From: Melitaea cinxia
Lineage: Eukaryota > Arthropoda > Insecta > Lepidoptera > Nymphalidae
Assembly: GCF_905220565.1 (NCBI RefSeq)
Contig: NC_059394.1
Coordinates: forward strand, 5,215,501 to 5,279,500
Direction of reading: 5' to 3'
DNA length: 64,000 nucleotides
Shown: positions 20,510-33,200 of the stretch, piece by piece
Position numbering within the stretch: position 1 is the stretch's first letter
How the letters are laid out: each line of letters opens with the position of its first letter
Made by a program: the position numbers and the translations under genes
Notes under the pieces: generated by a model
Told to the model about the DNA's origin: nothing
Database searches by the model: none
Seen by the model: the letters and a program-made list of their open reading frames with translations, nothing else

Positions 20510-21406
20510 GTGCTCCCGCACACGTACAATTGTTTAATGGACCACTAAATCGCAGAGTATACTAAAAGGTATAGTGACATATGCTAGCCCGCACATCTTC
20601 TCCAACTAAGTTGTCCAAATAATTAATTAGATACCGATCGCATCAGAATCAAAATTCACTTCCGATCGACGTACAATTAAAAAGTTGTCCAACTGTTCGT
20701 TAGCACGGTTACCTTATACAAGCTCGCTGACTATTCAACTTAGTTGGTCAGTCGCACGGCAAGATGGAAGACGACTACACGCGTGCGCGTGATTTCCCTA
20801 CGCCCTGATCTTCGTCGACGGGTACGACGTCTGCGTCCCGATCATTTGTTGCAAACGAAAAAGTAGAAGAACTTATAGATGAACCTTAATTAAAAAAAAT
20901 AGCATGTTTTAGAAATAAAAAAGGGCATGGGTTTCAAAAGCCCGTGGATATATATTAATTATATTTAAAAAATATCCTTTCTTCAACGGCTATAGCGAGT
21001 TGGAAAGGTGTGTCCTGTTTGATTATTGCTGGCCCAATTAGATATACGAGCTCATCAAAAGACGAAATACTCACTCTGTAGTATGAAAAAAAATGTTCTG
21101 GATAACATCTGAGTTTAGAATGCATGATGTTTCCCAAATTCTAATCTATTACTTAATATAGGGTGCACCCAAAGTTTTCTCTTTTGTTTTCGTCTTATTT
21201 TTATTATTAGAGCAATTAGAGCGTTTTTTTTCCGCATTTTCACGCACACGTACCGCGCTAGCAACACTGTCACTGATTAAATTGAATAGTCTGTGGCTAA
21301 CCAACCAACAAAATAAAGTTGATCAACTAAATTGTAAACGTACGCACACGTACGCAATTTAGTTGTTCGGTAGTCGGCTAGCTTAAATGTATATGTGCGG
21401 GAGCAC
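20510..21406 (-). mobile_element. PIF/Harbinger element relic with TTA target duplication
   Basis: The termini are GTGCTCCCGCACA and its inverse, and TTA lies directly outside both ends (20507-20509, 21407-21409). This is the 3-bp TWA duplication expected for PIF/Harbinger. The minus-strand frame at 20955-21137 encodes YPEHFFSYYRVSISSFDELV and PAIIKQDTPFQLAIAVEERI, which resembles the N-terminal part of Harbinger transposases; the catalytic region is missing. The element is an internally deleted derivative of 897 bp. Confidence 0.85.
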
Positions 21407-22191
21407 TTATGAACAGGAATGTCGATGCCAGTTATCTTCTATATACCTGGCAACCCAGAAATAATAAGAAACCCAACGGCTGCACATTCTATAGGTTTCT
21501 TACTATCAAGTCAGATTTTTTTTTTAATAATTAAAAATAGTCAGTCCAGGATGTTCGTAGGCTAGCCATTTTTAATATATTATCTTATATACGTAGTTAC
21601 GTACTTAATTTATTATAAAGTATGTTTCATTTTATTATCAGCTCGGTGAAGATCGACTTAGGTTCCGACCATGAAGTCTATAAATTAAACAATGTTGTGA
21701 TGCGTTTTATAATTTAATTCTGTCTACAAGATATACAGGAAATAAATATCAGATCACAGTAAGTATACTGTGATCTACAAATATAGTCGAAAATTTCGAC
21801 TCAAAATACATAGTTGAATACTCCTATTTATAGTTAGTGGAAATAAGCTCAGGGAGGCAAAGTTATTGTTTATTATTATAATGGTTATTTAAAAGAAAAT
21901 TTTTATAGCAAGTACTAATATTATGGATACAATACTTTTTTAACAATGTTCATAAAGAGTTATTTATATTATTATTATTATTATTATCCATACTGGCTTG
22001 AAAGACCAAGAGTTGCTTGTTACAGAACTCAACAGTAGATTATTATGAATAACAATAACACTAACTTGTTATGATATTCAAAAATGTTTAGAATTCCTAA
22101 TGTGTGGGTAACACAAAAATAAAATCGTACATAATAACACTAACTGTTTTATTAATTATTATCTGTAAAACTAATTACACTTTCTTATATA

Positions 22192-22694
22192 CAGGGTCTG
22201 TCGTTAATAATCGAAACTTTTATTTGTGGAAGCAATGCCTCGACAATACACTCCGGCTGAATATGCAAACAAGCATTTAGTTTACGGCGAATGCAACGGC
22301 AACGCTACTAGAGCAGCTGCAGTCTATCGTGAAAGATACCTAAATGCTCGGCATCCCGACTACCGAGTGTTCATTAGGGTGCACAGTGCATTTTCGGAAG
22401 GAAGATTTCCTGGCAGAGGTGTTGGCGGGGTCAGAGAAGGACGACCTGAGCGACACAATCCAGCTGAGGTATTGGAATTAGTGGAGGAAGACCCTGGTAC
22501 GTCCACAAAAATACAAAATTTTGTGGAAATGACACCCGATTGAATGGCCAAAGGAACAAAATTTTTGAAAAACATTAAAAGTGGACACCATTTTTACGCT
22601 GTTGGTAAAACTGACATAAAAAATGATTTTATCATAGCCTGGCACCTGGACTACCTCCACTTACCGGATTATCCATTATTAACGACAGACCCTG
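22192..22694 (+). mobile_element. Mariner-type MITE carrying an N-terminal helix-turn-helix ORF
   Basis: The inverted ends CAGGGTCTGTCGTTAATAAT are perfect, and TA lies on both sides (22190-22191, 22695-22696), as for Tc1/mariner elements. The ORF at 22226-22543 (start more likely at the internal MPRQYTPAEYANKHLVYGEC) has the ..EYANKHLVYGECNGNATRAA..Y.ERY form of the DUF4817-type helix-turn-helix found at the start of some insect mariner-like transposases. It is followed by a short Arg/Gly linker and VEEDPGTSTK. The catalytic domain is absent, so this is a deletion derivative of 503 bp. Confidence 0.8.
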
Positions 22695-22696
22695 TA

Positions 22697-25600
22697 TATA
22701 TACATACATAAACAAGGATTTCGTGAGTGGAGTCACTTTGAAATTTGAATATTATTATCTATTGTTATTACTTCAAAAGCCTCGTACTGTTACTACTATC
22801 GACACTTGCTTCAATATTATTCAATATAAATATCTTAAATATAAAGGTATAATACGATTTACAGAGGTATGTTCGTAGTGTTATCATATGAAGAAATATC
22901 TAAAAATTCTAAAATGTACTGCTTTCATACTTTGCTACATTAACATACTCAATTATATTATTGTTTTTTTTTTTTTTTTTGTTTTTATTATTTATATAAT
23001 ATGGTAAAATTGCTAAGAAAAGGTATTCAGGTACATTGAATATATCAAAATGAAAAGTACCCTATTTATCCTATATTTATGTGGATTAATTTATTATATA
23101 TATAGTTCAAAGGGTTTCTATAAACTGCTAGTCTATTTCTTATTTCATCAATAAATATTTCACAGCCACATACAATAAGAATTTGCACTTTAAGTTTAAC
23201 ACTTCACTTAAATATATTACGAGAAAAGTATGTAGAAATGTAACGCGTACAAATAGTGTTTACCCAACTAAGCCAGATTTCGCTATAACAGTTATTGAAA
23301 TATTTCATAATTAAGAAAAATTATACGACGCAGATGATCAAGATACGTTTTAATGTATACAGTGTTTAGAGGCGGCTCGTGACATTTTTTGATGGGGTTT
23401 CACAAAAAAAAAAAAAAAAAAAAAAACGAAAAACTAGAGCTAACCATTTATTTATTTGTATTGAAAATCCATTCCGTCCATCCAATTTCACCACCACTGC
23501 AGGTGCCAGCTCCAAACACCAGAAACGGAAAACAAAATCATTTATTGCTTTTTTTACATCTACATAACCAAGAGGTTTTGAATTATTGTTCAGAATTAAA
23601 AACACGCGTAAAAACTTTAGTTTTCGTAATACATTTTTGAGTAAGTAGTAACAGTCTTAACACTTTTTAATAAAAGTATGCTGTATTCTTCCATTTTTAA
23701 CTCAAAATGTCGCGGACAAATTATTCTTATTACTTATTTATAAGAAAAACTGCAAAATAACTGACGAAGCGGAGACATTTGTTTGTATACATAAGAACGG
23801 CAACAGCCCATAGTTTTAGGCAAATTATCCCCGCGGCGTGTTGCACACCCCGCACGTCGCACGCTACACAGCCGTACCAGCAATAGGTATGCGGTGCTCC
23901 AAATTAGGCAAATTTCTCATATGAAATCTTTTACTTCACGCGTCGGCCTGTTTCTTTCGCACTCTTTGAATACAGTGCTAGGAATCGTACTAAACTTTTT
24001 ATTGGAACGCAATTACTGGCGCTCTGCTCGTACAATTTAAAGCCAAATATACGTAATATGATAATATAGTATTGTATATGCATAGTGGAATAGAAATAAT
24101 GTAGTACCTATAGTATTTAATATAAAGAAGGATTTAAAATTACCCGTGTAATTGTAAATCCTATATTTGGAGTCGACTATTATTTCTTTTTCAGAATATA
24201 ATTATCGGAATCAGAACAGATCTAGTACATTTTATTACGGTATTCATTTAACTACCTATTTTTACAACTTGGTATCTTCTCTAACTTTTATTACATATTA
24301 AGGGACCGGTTTAAAGCACCGGTCGTTGGGATACAACGACTTTTTTTAAAAGTGGGTTTCATTATTCCGATTGTCGCACGTAGACGTTGTCTAAATGTGA
24401 GATGCCATTGAAGAATAGATGGAAAAAATTGCATTAAACACATCGGTAATGAATTTTAAAGTAATGCAAACATGACTTATTAGTACGATTAAATTACTAG
24501 TCCGAATATTTGAACAATATTGCACGACGAATGTTAGGAACAAACTTAATATATGTATGTAATATAATACTTTAAATTACGTGAGAATCACGTAGTAAGA
24601 ATAGTGCACAACCTTTGTGTGTACAACAGCAATTACGTATGCGTGTGCATCTTACCTATTTTTAACATACGAGTACGTACTAAATTATTACTTTAAACAA
24701 AGCAATTTTGGCGCGCACTACTGTCAATAGGATCGTTTAGACATAGATAAATAAAGAAGTTAAGAGGTTTCACCAGATGCGTCGATAAATTGCTTAATAT
24801 TTCCATTTCTTTTTCCACAGTTAATATAATCAATTCAATGTATTTGCACAACATACATATAAACGCAAGTTGGTAGGACAAAAACTAAACCAAATACCCT
24901 TTTTAAATTTATTTAACCGTGGGCCTCGAAAGACATTTGATAGGGGGACAGTGTCACCGTTGTGGAAGTCTATTACTGAGAACCGGTCGAGAAAACTATG
25001 GGACATTTTTAAAGCTTAGAATGTTCGTCCTAAGGGTGTGTGGGACAACTACACACCGTCATATAATTAAACTACGTACCTACTATTTACAAATACTTGC
25101 CCAAGTACAGCTGCGCGCCAAGTTGAACGATTTAAATGAAAACGACGCCTGATTAACGAATTACCAAAACTATTCACTATTTCAAAAACGTCTTGTTTTT
25201 TTTTTCAAACCTAAATATGTTACCAAAGCGATAACACGAATACAATTAATAAATTGTCACAGTAAGCAAATATTATTACATTTGCTTACTGTGACGTTTC
25301 GTCGAATTACATAAAATAATTTTGATGATGTTATTAAAATGATTTAATGTAGTTGTTACAATATATTAAATGTGTTTTATTAGCCGATTTCACCTAAACT
25401 TTTTTTACTGTGGTTATTATATAAATTACTTGAGTAGATCTTAATAAAAAGTGTTTAAGTTTATATAAATGACCAATCAAAATATAGGCACAAAGTTCTC
25501 GGTTGACGAAGTATCTTTTTTTTAAATTCATTTTAATTTACTTATAACTAGACAATGTAACAAACTAAATAAAGCTTTTACTTTTTTTTTATACAATTTT

Positions 25601-27238
25601 GTGCTTGAAAAGAATATTTAGCGCACCATTATATGTATAAATATATATTTTGTACAATATGCACTGATGATTTTTGCATGTTATTTAAACCATTTCGAAA
25701 CAACAAATGTTGTATTTTACATCGAACACAATATAATTGATGATTGGGCGATGAAATAAAACAAAAAAAAAAAATGGACAAATGTGTGTAATTCGTAGCC
25801 AGATTTATTATGACCTCTATTTTAGGTAAAAATTTATACAATGAGAGGCATCGGACAGGTACATCATTATCTGAAATCGATTCAAATAATAGCAATGAAA
25901 ATGATTTGTGACAAATTTGAGATGATATGCAATGAGATGATATTGTTATTATATAACGTTAAAAGGACATGTATATATACGAATACGAAGGTTATACAAA
26001 AACGCGACTAGTATTTATTTAATACTTAAGATAAGCAACAAAGCGAACGTAGGCACCAGCATTTTCGGTATATAAAACATTACACGTCACGCTTTGCCAA
26101 TTAACACCAATTTCATAATCAATGTATAAACACCGAGATAATGTGATAAATTAAAAGATAAGTGATTTATAGATGCTTTAAAATTATTAGGGTTATCATT
26201 CGGTGTAAAATTTTGATCGGAAATTTAACATTTTGATTACATAATGTTGTTTGACAATTTGATTGTCATAATTACTTTTATTATGTTGTATTTTGACTTT
26301 TGTCACAAATGACAACCCTAATGGCAATTTACAAATGAATCACACTTATTTGCCACACTGACAAACAGACAATACGGAATACATGAAAAATATCGAACAC
26401 AAAATTGTCATGGAGAATTGAGACGAAGCACACCTATCGTTTGAATAAATTACTATAATTAAATAATAATAAAAAATTGTATATATATATTTACAAAAGA
26501 AATACAGTCACGGCTGCTTCAACAGGGTTGTACACCACTATACATAGCTTTGGATTATCGTAACGATAACTTTCTACATCTAAAACTAATTTACAATAAA
26601 GCTTTTTAGAACAACGTTAACATTATTATTGTTCGAAATTAACATTAACAAGTGGGGTGGCAGGCGCTTATCAATATTCTATTCTTACGACATCGTACAA
26701 AAAAATTAAATTAGATTAATAATTTTATTCAATGATTTTTAATACTTGAAAAAAAATATATCGAATTTTAAATATTAACACAACCAATGAAATAATATAG
26801 TACTCCAGGAATACATCGAAAACGTAACCGAACAATAATCACCGACAAAGCAACAACTCGTAATAACACTTTCAAAACACGACTATCAATCAAACCCTAA
26901 ATGCAATCAACTAGCGCACTCAAACATCGACATCGATTCGACTACTCCTATGAGGGTAGTTCTAAATATTACGAAATATTTAGAACAAACCCGTAATATA
27001 TCCGTATCTAAATATTGGAACATCCTTCGACGGCCATTTTCGTAAGCTTTCTCGTGAGCTTTATCGAATGTTACATAATTATTACGAGCAAGTTCGGACT
27101 TAGCTTTGTAGAGGACAATACTTGAGGCCCCATTCTGCTAAATCTAGGTACCCCTAGGTCGGGACCTCTATACGGGGCCCAAATTGCCTCATTGGAATCC
27201 GAGACCCGGCGAGTGTAAGTGTGGAGCACCTGGTGTGC
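22697..27238. other. AT-rich gene-poor stretch, no gene recognised
   Basis: No convincing coding region is seen. Points noted: a pure A-run at 23404-23425; a perfect hairpin at 25256-25295 (GTCACAGTAAGCAAA arm); another at 26959-26986 (GTTCTAAATATT arm); and a GC-richer patch at about 23820-23960 with no open frame. The 3' UTR of the RhoGEF (stop at 27239) must extend into the right part. Several AATAAA words exist on the minus strand, so the cleavage site cannot be chosen. Confidence 0.5.
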
Positions 27239-30200
27239 TCAGTGGTCGTGCAGGCGGTCGTGCGAGCGACTTGACGAGCGCGACGTCTTGCGTTGGTCGA
27301 GATACGCCGCTGGCGCCCAACCTTCACCTTGACCGCCTGCAATTTAAAGAAAAATCAATCAATATCTAGAAATGTTACGACAGAAATTATTTTCTTACAT
27401 TGAAAGACGGTACAGTCATTATAATTTTAACAGATGCAGCTCGACTTACATAATATATCTTAAGCTGATGTTTTGTAACCAGGTATACGTACATATAAAG
27501 CTGTCGACTATGCTTGTTTATATCAACAAAAAATATTACAGTAGAACCTCATTATGTTAAAACTCAAGGAAAACACGAAATATTTAAGTTATGGAGATTT
27601 TAATTTATGAAGGCATAAGTTAGGAATGGCTACCTTAACTGAGGTAGGACATAGCAGGACATATTCTGCTCAAAATCTGGGGCATCCCGACTGGGAAAGT
27701 AACTCAACCTTACAGAAGACTATAGTTAAATAATAATGCTTTCAAGCAGTGTTGTGTTCCTGTGATGAGTAAGGTCCTGGGGAGATTGGAGTTAGGGTCG
27801 GTCGGATCAGGCGCGTGCGATTCTTTAGATATTGCAGGCGTCTATAGGCTACGGTAAGCGCTTACTGTCAGGTGAGTCGTACGCTTATTGGCCGACCTAA
27901 TTGTATGAAAATAAAACTAATACATGTGTACTTAATGCATAGTTCGTATTTTGTTCCAAATGCGCCAGAAAGAATGATAACATAAAATACAATTTTGATG
28001 ATGTTTAATGAGTAGTGATCAAAAACTAATGGTCCAAGTAAGTCGTTGTCCTAATCGCCGCAAGTACAATTTTAAGAGATTTCAAAGAAACAATAAGTGA
28101 ATATTATATTATTAATTGATTTTTTACGTAGCAGTTCAACAAGTGAACACGTACAAGCAATAAATTCCGAAAAACTTTTGTTTTGCGCATTTATTTCAGA
28201 CTAGCTGAGGCCAAACTGACTAACTGGAGGCCAATACTGATTTTTTAATTTAAGTTATACAGAATGTGTATTTTAAGTAATAAAGGCTTTGAGCCGAAGG
28301 GAACAGATTATTTTTAAACTCGTAGAGGTTTTACATCTTATCGAGGTTTAAGTTATTGAGGTTTTACTGTAGGTACAAACTTATATAATATTTTAATATT
28401 TGTAAAATGCATTTTTAATTCATTTACATAGCTAAAGTTTATCATAGTATCAGTAACGTTATGATCAAATATAATATTCACTAAATTAATAGCCACATCG
28501 AATAAGTAGGAGAACTAATGAAAACTAAATCAGCATATCGTTCTCCAGTATAATTGTAGAATCTAAAGCTCCCGTCCCGTACCTGCGAGGCGCACGTACC
28601 ACCAGCCGGCGCAGCCCACCTTGAGCAGGTCGGCGTGCTGCCCCTCGCGCAGCGACACCTCGCTGGCGCCCACCGCCGTGTAGTCCGACAGCGCCACCAG
28701 CGCGCACCCCACCGCCTGCCGCACCACAACACATTACTGCCACTTACTTTTTTTATTTGATAACTCTGGATACTAGTCTTTTAGGATGTGTTATTTTATA
28801 AAATAGATGATAGCCTTTTAAGGCATTGCGTTTTTTGAATGTCAAAAAAATATTGCAGGATTTACCAAAATGTGTAACGATAAAAGTTTTGTGTAATGAA
28901 TTTCCTTAACTCTAACTCTCGTATTCTATTGGCAATAATGAGTTCAATAGACTGTTTCCTAAATGAATAGTAATCTTTTATTTATGTGCTATGTAAATAA
29001 CTAATTTTTTAATGTATTAATTTATTATTATATGTCGATAACCATCTAGAGTAATCTTGATAACAGTTCTGTTTTATATAAATCTGCTTTAGTTTTTTCC
29101 CAAAACAATAAGTTGTCATATATCAATTTCTGTCCTTTAGTTTCAACTAATGAATTATTTAACTAAAAACCCAACCAATATAATTTGTACAGTTGTACAC
29201 ACACACCAACTAACTCGAAAATCATGCACACATCAATTGCCTTAAAGCATAGATTATTCACACCGAAATTTTAATACCAATGTTCAGCGCATGCGTGTTA
29301 TAGCACATTAAACTTTAGCTTCAATTTGCATTTAAATCGTCTTTTAGCATGCAACATCTCAGTTTGTACCTTACATCGCAGCTTTCACGTTTTATTATTT
29401 TTAACCGTAACAACTGCAAATTGGTAATAGCTTTTCTTACGTTCCAATTAACGCAGTGATATTTTTAAAATGTTGTTACAATTAAAATTATTGACACATT
29501 GTATGTCGAGTTAGTAATAAGCTGTCCGTGTTTCGGTATGTAAAATAAGTATGAACTTTATGTACCTACAATGTATACAAGAATAAGTATATTAAAAAAA
29601 ATATTGTTTAACATATATACAAATAGCTATGCTATGTAAAATGTATAGAACATTATTGTATCTATTGCGTATAAAAGAATATATAATTTGTATGTAACAC
29701 AGACTTAATATGTTCAGGTATATTGAAATACATCTTATATTATGATATATATAGTTATGTTATATAAATATGTACATTTAGTAAAGTATGCGTAGTAATA
29801 TGTATACTAAAAGTTACAATAATAATTAAATTAATGAACCGTAGCTTATGATATATACTGTTTATATAATGTTAATGTAAATCTTCATGTCATATAAATT
29901 TACAAATTATAGATAAAACATTGTCATTTAAAGTTTATTTAACAAAAAAAAAAATAATCTATGAACATTGATCACAAAACTTGCTGAAATAGTCTGTGAC
30001 ATGTAGCCATAGAATGAATTAAGTAGGAAGGTAGTAGAGACAGCACGTTGTAAGCCGTGAGTGAATGACTGAAGCCGAGCTGTGCTGGGTCAAGCTAACA
30101 TTCTTCTTTCCTTAAGTCTTCTTGTTATTTAACATACTTAGCATATTACAGATAACGCCTATCGTAATTAAAGTGATGACAGATTTATGGTAGTCCCAAA

Positions 30201-33200
30201 TTGAGATGCCCCGATCAAAAATATGATACGTACAAAATGGATTGTGAGTCAAAAATGATTTAATATTTTAATTTATTTACAGTATCAGCATCTCATTTTG
30301 TGGCTACAAAACAGAGCATGAGTGCTTAGAGTGAAAAGTTGACTTAGGAATATAATACAGATAAAAGTAGTATCCTCAATAAACTTACGTATGATACAAG
30401 ACGTAATCAAAGCGAAGCGTATAATTGAACAAAATCGAAAAGCACACGACAATGAATGACAAAACAAACAAAACATGACTTACACGATAGTTAATGTTCA
30501 GCGAATAGAACTGACATATCCACATTACGTCGTTGTCTTTGGTTAATTTAAACTTTGGATATGAAATCAGTCTCTTTCATTGTATTTACAAAGACTCTAC
30601 CGGCTTATACGTAGAGTAACTCTATCAGTACTGTGATACGTAAAACGTAGATGTGGCTTGTGTTGAGCCCGATACTGAAAAGAACTGTACCATTCTGTGT
30701 ATGGTACCGTTGAGACCGACGGCCTCCGTCACCTGTTGAACAACACAACTTAGAGCATAGCGGCCATTTTGACGACACACGCGTACCCCAAAATGGCGTC
30801 ACAACTGCCACAAAACATAAACAATAGACAATTTGCGAGTGTTATTATCAGAGGTGAACCGTACTAATCTAATGCCTGTCAGTTAAAAAAAAAAAAAAAC
30901 AAAAGCACATTCGTTAAAACTATATCATCTTTATACTTCCTAAAATTAACAGTTACAAATATAAGCGATGATGAGTGAATTGCAAAATCAAATATGCGGT
31001 GACGGCGTGACACAAGAGAACGTTGACTTTTTTTTAAAAGTTTTCTTTTTTAAATAGGGAATTCGTAGTAACAAAAACTAATCGATATAACTAGAAATCT
31101 AGACCTAAAATATAAAATATACTACGAATTCTCTAAGAGTTATCTCTGTAAATTGTTTATTATTGGAACGTTGCAATAGAAGAGCGGCGGACGTTATTCC
31201 GGGAAGCGTTATGTGCGTTCGGGTTGCTAGCTTCTCATGCTCTACCCGGTGACTATTTTTCCCGCATTCCTTTATAAATTCAATTAAACTTACATTTAGA
31301 GTGTTTTTCACTTCACTCACACTGCAAACCCAAAATTAGTTTATATTACTTTGTGATGAAACTCTTATTTTAATTATATTTACCCTTAGTTTATTTAAGC
31401 TATCCCTAAAAAGCACCATTATAGCCTAGTTCTGGTTAGTAAAACGCATTTGCGGCGAACAAATAATGTTATAAATATACAGTAATAGCGAAAACAGTCA
31501 ATTATATTCCTGCATACTTTAACACTAAATTTCGGCAATGAAAATTTCAAACTTACTACTAAATTCCGGTCGTACACTATATAGATCTAAATTTTCAGTG
31601 AAAAGATTTTAATGCGCCAACCAAAATTATATACAAAAATAACCAGTATTTTATACGACAATAATCAAAGTACTTTTCAAACTATTATAAATACTTTATG
31701 GGTCAGCACATCAAACCTTTACCTTAGTCAGTTTACGACCACAATGTACAAAAAATCGTGTCCCGTGAAAAAAAAAAAACTTCGAGTCTACAATGTACAC
31801 TTGAACCGTGACAGTGTCAACTACAAAACTGTCAGCTGTCAAGTTGACGGGACATAGAGAGTCATGGCGATACGTACCGGCGCGTGCTCGGTGTCGTCGT
31901 CGTCGTCGTCGGAGGGGTCGGTGGACCAGCAGGGCTCGTCGTGCGCGTCGCAGGAGGCGGCGCGCGCGGCCGCCGCGCCGGGCCTGCCGCCCGCGCCCGG
32001 GCCCAGCTCCCACGAGCTCGTCTGGATAAGTGTCCTGTTGACATATTGTTTTTTAATCTACGAATAAAATAATTGTATTCAAAAATCGACTTCAATTACA
32101 TCGACAAGTTATACAACGTAGATCGACGAAAAAATAGTCAAGTAAATACGCGTTATCAAAGATTACTCAAAAAGTAGTTATTAGATCTCGATAAAATTTA
32201 AATGTGATCACATGATAAACATCAGCTTTCGATTAAATTAAAAATTATCAAAATCGGTACACCCAGTAAAAAGTTATACGGATTTTCGAGAATTTCCCTC
32301 AATTTCTCTGGGATCCCATCATCAAATCCTGGTTTCCTTATCATGGTACCAAACGAGGGATATTTTCTTTCCAAAAAAAAAAAAAAAAATTAATACGGAT
32401 TATCCGTAATAAATATTATGGATATATTAGTATTTTTACTACGTAATCACAACCACGACTTGAAAAATCATACTCGAGAAATGTCCGAAATCAAAAATTT
32501 GACATGTTCACACTTAACAAACATTTTGTCAAGTGACAATACACGTACAGTACAGCACACCGCAAAGGTTCACTTAGTAAGTAATATGTTTTACATAAAT
32601 CAGAGGTGGTACCTGTGCTGCGCCCCGTACTGGCGCACGCGCTCGCCCTTGAGCTCGTTGAGCTGGTCGAGCAGCACGCGCTTGATCCGCTCCACCCAGG
32701 TGCGCTTCACGTCCGCGGTGGGCGCCGTGATCGTGTGCACCTCGGCGCGCCCCTGCCGCCACACCTCGAACTTGCGCGGGTCGCCCTTCACCGACTCCGT
32801 CAGCCCGATTTGTGACATCTAGACCACACCGAACATATAAATACTTCGTAATCTGAACCACATCGTGGTTAATTAAATCATTTATACTCTTTCTTCTAAG
32901 TAGAATTTATGAATAGTCAAAAAAAAAAGATAAAACTATTCATATTTGCAAGGCACGGTCTAAGCGCGTTCGACGTTTGCATTGGCCTGAGGTTTCGACA
33001 GATGTTATCCGTTACAGTCATCATGTACAACATGTGGATGCAACTAATTATAAGTAATACACAAAATTAATGAAATTAAACCAAAGAAAAGTTAAAATAT
33101 GCTATGCAACGCTTGTACGTTGACACAAGATTTTTTTTTTCATTTAATAAAAATAAGGTTACGTACTTGGAGATCATGTTTGAAGTGGTATGTAGCTTTG

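Larger units (their letters stand above)
19749..21665. mobile_element. Long-inverted-repeat (foldback) element with two nested elements
   Basis: The left arm (19749-19945, continuing at 20481-20505) pairs with the right arm (21450-21665). Matching pieces include GAACCTAAGTC..ATCTTCAC, ATGAAACATACTTTATAAT, TCCTGGACTGACTATTTTTA, CTTGATAGTA and ATGTGCAGCCGTTGGGTT. Removing the MITE in the left arm (19963-20480) and the Harbinger relic in the loop (20510-21406) leaves an element of about 500 bp that is nearly all inverted repeat. No coding sequence of its own is visible. A target duplication could not be fixed. Confidence 0.8.

Noticed and set aside
23366..23640. Lys-rich ORFs around an A-run
   Set aside because: The open frames come from a homopolymer A tract; no motif and no splice context.
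24919..25152. 77-codon ORF with two Cys-x-x-Cys-like residues
   Set aside because: Too short, no start context, no recognisable domain, not supported by neighbours.
27154..27369. Arg/Thr-rich ORF on minus and Gly/Arg ORF on plus
   Set aside because: Other frames of the terminal SH3 exon; the frame ending DRLHDH joins in phase to the first SH3 exon.
31711..32095. Six overlapping GC-rich ORFs around the acidic linker exon
   Set aside because: Shadows of one exon; only the frame giving the acidic SDDDDDDTEH stretch connects in phase to the SH3 exon.
32418..32861. Plus-strand ORFs over the PH-domain exon
   Set aside because: Antisense of the clearly recognisable PH end on the minus strand.
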